This document shows positions 57,226 through 64,000 of a DNA stretch of 64,000 nt, in pieces. Below the pieces are notes generated by a model, which was not told the origin of the DNA, did no database searches, and saw only the letters and a list, made by a program, of their open reading frames with translations. The number at the start of each line of letters is the position of its first letter. Within the stretch, counting starts at the first letter, position 1. The DNA lies in the NCBI GenBank assembly GCA_021613375.1, contig CM038704.1:4268405-4332404 (forward strand). The letters are read 5' to 3'. Both the position numbers and the translations under genes were made by a program. Origin of the DNA: Megaleporinus macrocephalus (lineage: Eukaryota > Chordata > Actinopteri > Characiformes > Anostomidae).

Positions 57226-57954
57226 TGAAATGGAATCAGTTCAGCAAGTGAGGATAAAGAAGAAGTCTATTGTTCTAGGAGCAGCTTCTTTGTTTGATGT
57301 GTCTGTGTCTCCTTTTTTCAGTGAGGAGCTTCTTGAACAGCTACACCTCCTTTCAGACCCCCTTTTAGTACTAAGATGTCTTCTCACAGTGGAATGAAAA
57401 CACCTGTGGATGTTTTCAAATCTGAAAACAAGAGCTTGATGAAGGTGGGGCACAGTAAGGGTTGTTTATCTAATGGGGTCAGTGTTGGTTGGTCCAGCAG
57501 GTCTTCCAGGTGGTTGTTATTAGACTCATTTTCTTATATATTTAAGCATTTTTTAAACTTAAAAATTCCTCTTTTAACTCCTGCTTATTTTCCTTTGGCC
57601 TTCCCCTTCCTTATACAAGTGGATTATGTTATTGTGAAGAAGGAGTAACAGGTGAAGATGGTGGATACATATGCAAAGTCTATTTATTGGAGTTCAGGTT
57701 CATTTGAGAGTAGAAGAGTCTATGATAAAAGAAAATACCAAGACTAAAGTCACAGTATGAGGAGAAACCAAGAGAGCAATCACAAACCAAACAGGCTTCT
57801 TACATACACATAACATTCACAATACACAAAACAATTCACACAAGGGGTATAAATACACAAGGACAGACCAGGAGCACTTGGGACGGGGTGGAGCCACAAA
57901 CTAGGTACAAGTGAAGGATGTGAACATAATAAGGAGAAAGGGAGAGGCTAGAAA
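57226..57954. other. Intergenic sequence, possible decayed LTR
   Basis: 57640-57950 resembles the solo LTR at 3655-4004 in layout: on the minus strand it would have a TATA-like TTTATACCCC near 57848. I found neither clean TG...CA ends nor a target duplication, so it is only a suspicion. The rest is non-repetitive. Confidence 0.3.
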
Positions 57955-59310
57955 ACCATTATAATAATAATGATAATAATAATAATAATATTTATTTCTA
58001 GAGCACATTTTATACCAGTGGCAGCTCAAAGCTCAACTTTATAGGTACTAAGATGTTAAAGTTTTAATGAAGAGCTGACTTAAAGAGAGACGTTTATAAG
58101 TGTGTATTAAAAGTGACTCTGAGCTCGACTGTCAATTAGAAGCTGAACTGAGCTCCACAGTTTAGAAGCAGAAGAGCAGAAAGAATCTCTCCAGGTTCTC
58201 TGTATGTTACTGAAGGTGTTTGTACAGAAAGTCAGTATCTGCAGATCTAAGATCAGCAGCTGGAACATAAACAGAGAGACGTTCTGTGATGTAGCAGGTT
58301 CTAGATTATCTACAGCTTTATAGACGAGTACAGAAGTTTAAAGTCTGGTCTAATAGATAGAGGTAGTCAGTGCAGCTCTTTAAATCAGGACTGATCTGAG
58401 ATCTGTTTTTGATGTTTGTTAGGATCCCAGCTGCTGCGTTCTGGACCAGTTTCTTAGGAACTCCAGTAAGAGACCATTACACTGATCAACTCTGACCATT
58501 ACAGCAATCAACTCTGACCATTACAGTGATCAACACTGATCATTACAGTGATCAACTCTAACCACTACAGTGATCACCTCTGACCATTACAGTACTCTAC
58601 TCTGACCACTACAGTGATCAACTCTGACCACTACAGTGATCAACTCTGACCACTACAGTGATCACCTCTGACCATTACAGTGATCAACTCTGACCATTAC
58701 AGTACTCTACTCTGACCACTACAGTGATCAACTCTGACCACTACAGTGATCAACTCTAACCACTACAGTGATCACCTCTGACCATTACAGTACTCTACTC
58801 TGACCACTACAGTGATCACCTCTGACCATTACAGTACTCTACTCTGACCACTACAGTGATCAACTCTGACCACTACAGTGATCAACTCTGACCATTACAG
58901 TGATCAACTCTGACCATTACAGTACTCTACTCTGACCACTACAGTGATCAACTCTGACCACTACAGTGATCAACTCTAACCACTACAGTGATCACCTCTG
59001 ACCATTACAGTACTCTACTCTGACCACTAAAGTGATCAGCTCTGACCACTACAGTGATCAACTCTGACTATTACAGTCATCATCTGTGTTACTCTGAGAT
59101 TACGTACTTCAGGTTTGATATTAGTAGTTAAAAAACAACTACTGAGTGTAAATGATCAGAAGGAACAGACATGTATAGTTGCGTGTCATCAGCGTAACTA
59201 TGAAAGTTTTTGTCATGCTTCCTAATGACATCACCTGGAGGTAACATGCACTAAGAACACAAAAAGCAAAGGCCCTAGATTTAACCATTGAGGTACCCCA
59301 CAGGGTCCAT
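57955..59310 (+). repeat. Dispersed repeat with an internal minisatellite
   Basis: Begins with an AAT run, then TTTATTTCTAGAGCACATTT and CAGTGGCAGCTCAAAGCTCA. 58255-58500 matches 42960-43270. After the internal array it resumes with GTGTCATCAGCGTAACTATG and GGTACCCCACAGGGTCCA. These phrases are common in fish interspersed repeats, but I cannot name the class. Confidence 0.75.
58485..59065 (+). repeat. 22-bp minisatellite, about 26 units
   Basis: Units built round GACCACTACAGTGATCAACT plus CT, with variants ATTACAGTACTCTACTCT and GTGATCACCTCT arranged in recurring blocks of several units, for example at 58575-58700 and 58700-58810. It contains many BclI-type TGATCA palindromes. Confidence 0.95.
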
Positions 59311-60469
59311 TTTCTTGATTTTCTAGTGCAACTGTCTATCTGTTAAATACTAAACCATTCTAAAACCAGCCAGTAAACAGAAGGACGTGGTAAAAATGGG
59401 CGGGCAATGTAAACAATTGCAGAAACAGGCAGAGAGAGAGAGGAGCAGGATGAGGCATGACTGTTGTATCCAAGCTAATCAAACATATGTCCAGAAATAT
59501 GAATAATATTGTACTTAATTTAGATTTTTAACTTCAAATTAAACAAACAAACGGTGGTCTATTGCAGAGCACTACACGTAACCAGCCTGAATCGTTACAG
59601 GACCTCTGGGAATTCTCCTGACCGTTTTAATTATCCACTCCAGCACTGTGGATAACTCAGTCGCTCGGCATTGTTTTTCATGTAATAAGCCTGTGAATTT
59701 AGGGGCTTTACAGGGCATTAAAAACTATGTAATCCTGTTTACGAGATGTAATAAAATCCATGCAAGCACAATCACGGCTTCCTACCAAAGTCCAAGCCCT
59801 GAGCTACGGAGCCGGTGAACCGAAGGTTGCATTAGTAATTACAGATTTTATTTACACTCTTTATTCCTAATGATGGCAGAAATACAGTAATTATGGGATA
59901 ATTGCAGCCTCGGACGTGTGGCCCCCAAGGAGAGCGATGAGTAGATTTGTCTGATACGTCCAAAACGTTTCTGCCTCGTTCTCCTCTCATCTCTCCCTTT
60001 TTTTCCATCTAACCCCTCTATTATTAAAATGAGCTTAGCCCTCCGCTGAACCAGAAACCGTGACCTGAGTTTGAACCCGGACACACGGATCTGCGTAGCG
60101 AGTCGAGGGAATAAGACGACTGCGTGCCGCCCCGCCAGCTTCCGAAAAGCGTTCCACAAATTACTGTCTGCTTCTGAAAGAGCTGCTGGTTTTTGTCTTC
60201 CAGACTGCAAGTACTGTATCTGCTGGACAGGGACTCTGACCCTGCTGGTATGATTCAACACCCCAACACATCAGTGTCAGCTCAGGTCTTCCACCCCCGG
60301 CTGTAATATTGAGCTACTCCTTGAGACCTTGATTCGCTTAGATCTGCCCTCAGTTCTGTCCAGATCCCTCTAGGAGAGGTCATTAAAACTCAATCAAGTC
60401 GAGTCTTGCCGCATTTCATAACAGTCTTATTAACATTGTACAGTTATAGAAGAAGAAAAAAACATTCTA
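59311..60469. other. Complex intergenic island, likely conserved noncoding DNA
   Basis: 59560-60440 is non-repetitive with homeodomain-type cores: GCATTAGTAATTACAG near 59830, CAGTAATTATGGGATAATTG near 59885 and ATTTACACTCTTTATTCC near 59850. A 137-codon minus-strand frame (59848-60261) has no recognisable homology and lies over these motifs. I judge the strand-symmetric open frames to be chance. Confidence 0.4.
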
Positions 60470-61575
60470 CAGACGCCTACATTTACACTAAACCCTAACC
60501 TCTACATTTACACTATACCCTAACTCCTATATCTACACTAAACACTAACCCCTACATTTACATTAAACCCTAACCTCTACATTTACACTAAACACTAACC
60601 CCTACATTTACACTAAACACTAACCCCTACATTTACACTAAACCCTAACTCCTATATCTACACTAAACACTAACCCCTACATTTACATTAAACCCTAACC
60701 TCTACATTTACACTAAACACTAACCCCTACATTTACACTAAACACTAACCCCTACATTTACACTAAACCCTAACTCCTATATCTACACTAAACACTAACA
60801 CCTACATTTACACTAAACCCTAACCTCTACATTTACACTAAACACTAACCCCTACATTTACACTAAACACTAACCTCTACATTTACACTAAACACTAACC
60901 CCTACATTTACACTAAACACTAACCTCTACATTTACACTAAACACTAACCCCTACATTTACACGAAACCCTACATTTACACTAAACACTAACTCCTACAT
61001 TTACACTAAACCCTAACTCCTACATTTACACTAAACACTAACTCCTACATTTACACTAAACACTAACTCCTACATTTACACTGAACACTAACCCCTACAA
61101 TTACACTAAACCCTAACCTCTACATTTACACTAAACCCTAACTCCTACATTTACACTAAACCCTAACTCCTACATTTACACTAAACACTGACTTCTACAT
61201 TTACACTAAACCCTAACTCCTACATTTACACTAAACACTAACCCCTACATTTACACTAAACACTAACTCCTACATTTACACTAAACACTAACCTCTACAT
61301 TTACACTAAACCCTAACTCCTACATTTACACTAAACACTGACTTCTACATTTACACTAAACACTAACTCCTACATTTACACTAAACCCTAACTCCTACAT
61401 TTACACTAAACACTAACTCCTACATTTACACTAAACACTAACCCCTACATTTACACTAAACACTAACTCCTACATTTACACTAAACACTAACTCCTACAT
61501 TTACACTAAACCCTAACCCCTACATTTACACTAAACCCTAACCCCTACATTTACACTAAACCCTAACACCTAACT
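60470..61575 (+). repeat. 25-bp telomere-like minisatellite, direct array
   Basis: About 44 units built round CTAACCCCTACATTTACACT plus AAACC or AAACA, interspersed with CTAAACCCTAAC. These are close to, but not the same as, the vertebrate telomere repeat CCCTAA. A block of about 140 bases repeats near 60490-60630 and 60630-60770. Confidence 0.96.
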
Positions 61576-62408
61576 AAATACAACTCTTCACTAAATACTT
61601 AATCAAGTATCAGTTGGAAATTCCAGTCAAATCCATCATTTTAGGCCAATATGACATGATGATAGTATTTAGATATCACCATATTTTATTAGTGTAAGTT
61701 TATAAATGACTAAAAAAAATAACAGCATATCACAGTTTATTGGTTCCATGAGGAAAATCAGCTCAGACTTAGAATTTCTGTACCCATAGTTTCCATTTAT
61801 CATAAAATGTTCACACAATGGCTTCAAAAACAACAGAGCAGTCACAGTATGCTAAAGCTGGAGAGGCAGATGACTGGAAGATGACATCTAAGCATGTGAT
61901 GAGTTCACTTTTACACAGGCAGCTTGAGTCGTTCTGCATTTTAGCTGATCGATACATGTCACAGTTGAGACTTGCAGAAGAAGAGACTGTGACAGTGGAG
62001 TACATTACCCTCGTGGCTGATTTTGTCATAATATTACATTGACTTCTGTCATGTTCCCTTTCTCGTCATCTGCTACATTAGATCATTCTGGCATTTGGGG
62101 TTAATGTGGAGGAGCTCTACAAGGTTTGGTTCAGCCAAGCTATATAAATCACAACAGAACATTTACTTCAAGCAGACTTTTCTCTCATCCACTGGTATTG
62201 ATTGATCATGCAGAGGCCTCAAGCCATAAAGAACTGCAGTGAAGAACTGTATGCATTTCTATAGGATGACAAACCTTATCCAAATGAACTGTGGTGGTCT
62301 TACTCATGTAACGGCATATTTTGATTGATATTGCATCACACGTGGATCATTCTAATAAATTCAGAATTGAAACCTAATTTCAGATAAAGTTCAGACTTAA
62401 TGATTTGG
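61576..62408. other. Spacer between two opposed 25-bp arrays, with a 74-codon open frame
   Basis: Non-repetitive. An open frame at 61818-62042 (+) starts in strong Kozak context (ACAATGG) and encodes MASKTTEQSQYAKAGEADDW and onward to VEYITLVADFVIILH. A nearly coextensive frame exists on the other strand. The protein is not recognised and no splice or poly(A) signal supports it. It could be a single-exon remnant or chance. Confidence 0.25.
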
Positions 62409-64000
62409 AAATGTAGAAGTTAGGGTTTAGTGTAAATATAGGGGTTAGAGTTTAGTGTAAATGTAGGAGTTAGGGTTTAGTGTAAATGTAGGAGTTAGGG
62501 TTTAGTGTAAATGTAGGAGTTAGGGTTCAGTGTAAATGTAGGAGTTAGTGTTTAGTATAAACGTAGAGGTTAGTGTTTAGTGTAAATGTAGGAGTTAGTG
62601 TTTAGTGTAAATGTAGGAGTTAGTGTTTAGTGTAAATGTAGGAGTTAGGGTTCAGTGTAAATGTAGGAGTTAGGGTTTAGTGTAAATGTAGAGGTTAGTG
62701 TTTAGTGTAAATGTAGGGGTTAGGGTTTAGTGTAAATGTAGGAGTTAGGGTTCAGTGCAAATGTAGGAGTTAGTGTTTAGTGTAAACGTAGAGGTTAGTG
62801 TTTAGTGTAAATGTAGGAGTTAGTGTTTAGTGTAAATGTAGGAGTTAGTGTTTAGTGTAAACGTAGAGGTTAGTGCTTAGTGTAAATGTAGGAGTTAGTG
62901 TTTAGTGTAAATGTAGAGGTTAGTGTTTAGTGTAAATGTAGGGGTTAGGGTTTAGTGCAAATGTAGGAGTTAGGGTTCAGTGCAAATGTAGGAGTTAGTG
63001 TTTAGTGTAAACGTAGAGGTTAGTGTTTAGTGTAAATGTAGGAGTTAGTGTTTAGTGTAAATGTAGGAGTTAGGGTTTAGTGTAAATGTAGGAGTTAGGG
63101 TTCAGTGTAAATGTAGAGGTTAGTGTTTAGTGTAAATGTAGGAGATAGGATTTAGTGTAAATGTAGGGGTTAGGGTTTAGTGCAAATGTAGAAGTTAGTG
63201 TTTAGTGTAAATGTAGGAGTTAGGGTTTAGTTTAAATGTAGGAGTTAGGGTTTAGTGTAAATGTAGAAGTTACGGTTTAGTGTAAATGTAGGAGTTAGGG
63301 TTTAGTGTAAATGTAGGAGTCAGGGTTTAGTGGAAATGTAGGAGTTAGGGTTTAGTGTAAATGTAGAGGTTAGTGTTTAGTGTAAATGTAGGTGTTAGGG
63401 TTTAGTGTAAATGTAGAGGTTAGAGTTTAGTGCAAATGTAGAAGTTACGGTTTAGTGTAAATGTAGAGGTTAGTGTTTAGTGTAAATGTAGGAGTTAGGG
63501 TTTAGTGCAAATGTAGAAGTTAGGGTTTACTGCAAATGTAGAAGTTACAGTTTAGTGTAAATGTAGGAGTTAGGAGTTAGTTTAGTGTTTAGTGTAAATG
63601 TAGGAGTTAGGGTTTAGTGTAAATACAGGGGTTAGGATTTAGTGTAAATGTAGGAGTTAGGGTTTAGTGTAAATGTAGGAGTTAGGGTTTAGTGTAAATG
63701 TAGAGGTTAGGGTTTAGTTTAAATGTAGGAGTTAGGGTTTAGTGTAAATGTAGGAGTTAGGGTTTAGTGTAAATGTAGGAGTTAGGGTTTAGTGTAAATG
63801 TAGAGGTTAGGGTTTAGTTTAAATGTAGGAGTTAGGGTTTAGTGTAAATGTAGGAGTTAGGGTTTAGTGTAAATGTAGGAGTTAGTGTTTAGTGTAAATG
63901 TAGGAGTTAGTGTTTAGTGTAAATGTAGGAGTTACAGTTTAGTGTAAATGTAGGAGTTAGTGTTTAGTTTAAATGTAGGTGTTAGTGTTTAGTGTAAATG
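62409..64000 (-). repeat. 25-bp telomere-like minisatellite, inverted array
   Basis: The reverse complement of the unit at 60470-61575: AGTGTAAATGTAGGAGTTAG followed by GGTTT or TGTTT, about 64 units, continuing past the window end. Variants with TGCAAATG and AAACGTAG recur in blocks. One irregular junction lies near 63568-63590. Confidence 0.96.

Noticed and set aside
57640..57950. Second solo LTR
   Set aside because: Layout is suggestive, but there are no clean TG...CA ends and no target duplication.
59848..60261. 137-codon minus-strand open frame
   Set aside because: No homology recognised, a competing frame on the other strand, and it covers regulatory-looking motifs. Chance is the better explanation.
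60470..61575. True telomere end
   Set aside because: The unit is 25 bp with only scattered CCCTAA-like parts, and ordinary sequence lies on both sides.

Overview
This window comes from a vertebrate nuclear genome, almost certainly a teleost fish. Exons have canonical GT/AG borders and sit in multi-kilobase introns. The rest is crowded with Tc1-like transposons, tRNA-derived SINEs, a solo LTR, short TIR elements and a very large number of minisatellites of the kind usual in fish genomes. I see no prokaryotic, phage or CRISPR features. The exact species cannot be read from the sequence.

The one gene I can support is the 3' end of a contactin, a GPI-anchored neural adhesion molecule of the immunoglobulin superfamily, on the + strand. 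Four coding exons are present: 1371-1551, 9156-9268, 22942-23110 and 25088-25182. They splice in compatible phases and encode the end of the third fibronectin III domain, all of the fourth, and a hydrophobic GPI-attachment tail ending at TAG 25180-25182. The N-terminal Ig and first FnIII domains lie upstream of the window. The sequence fits the contactin-3/4/5/6 group, but I cannot settle the paralogue. A candidate poly(A) signal at 29734 would give a 3' UTR of about 4.5 kb made largely of tandem repeats.

Region by region: 1-25 kb is the exon/intron part, with introns loaded by a solo LTR bounded by a 5-bp duplication, two Tc1 relics on the minus strand, a Tc1-like TIR element, 33-, 43-, 41- and 30-bp minisatellites and a 1.85-kb trinucleotide array. 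25-30 kb is the presumed 3' UTR with 14-bp and 37-bp arrays and a family of alternating short and long units. 30-48 kb is intergenic, with a foldback element, several TIR elements, a degenerate 26-bp array and an inverted pair of one repeat family. 48.6-51.7 kb is a tandem array whose unit carries a Tc1-transposase-like segment. 52-55 kb is a diverged AT-rich satellite. 56-59 kb holds a third 41-bp array and a 22-bp array grown inside a dispersed repeat. 60.5-64 kb holds two 25-bp arrays in opposite orientation around an 830-bp spacer, the second running off the window.

Between the repeats are several islands of higher-complexity, often TAATTA-bearing sequence that may be conserved noncoding elements. 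The most interesting observations are that two minisatellite families carry near-perfect transcription-factor consensus motifs in unit after unit (AP-1 in the 41-bp family, NF-Y CCAAT in the 30-bp family), that a Tc1 fragment has become the core of a tandem satellite, and that telomere-like arrays form a large inverted pair. Repeat borders and copy counts were judged by eye.
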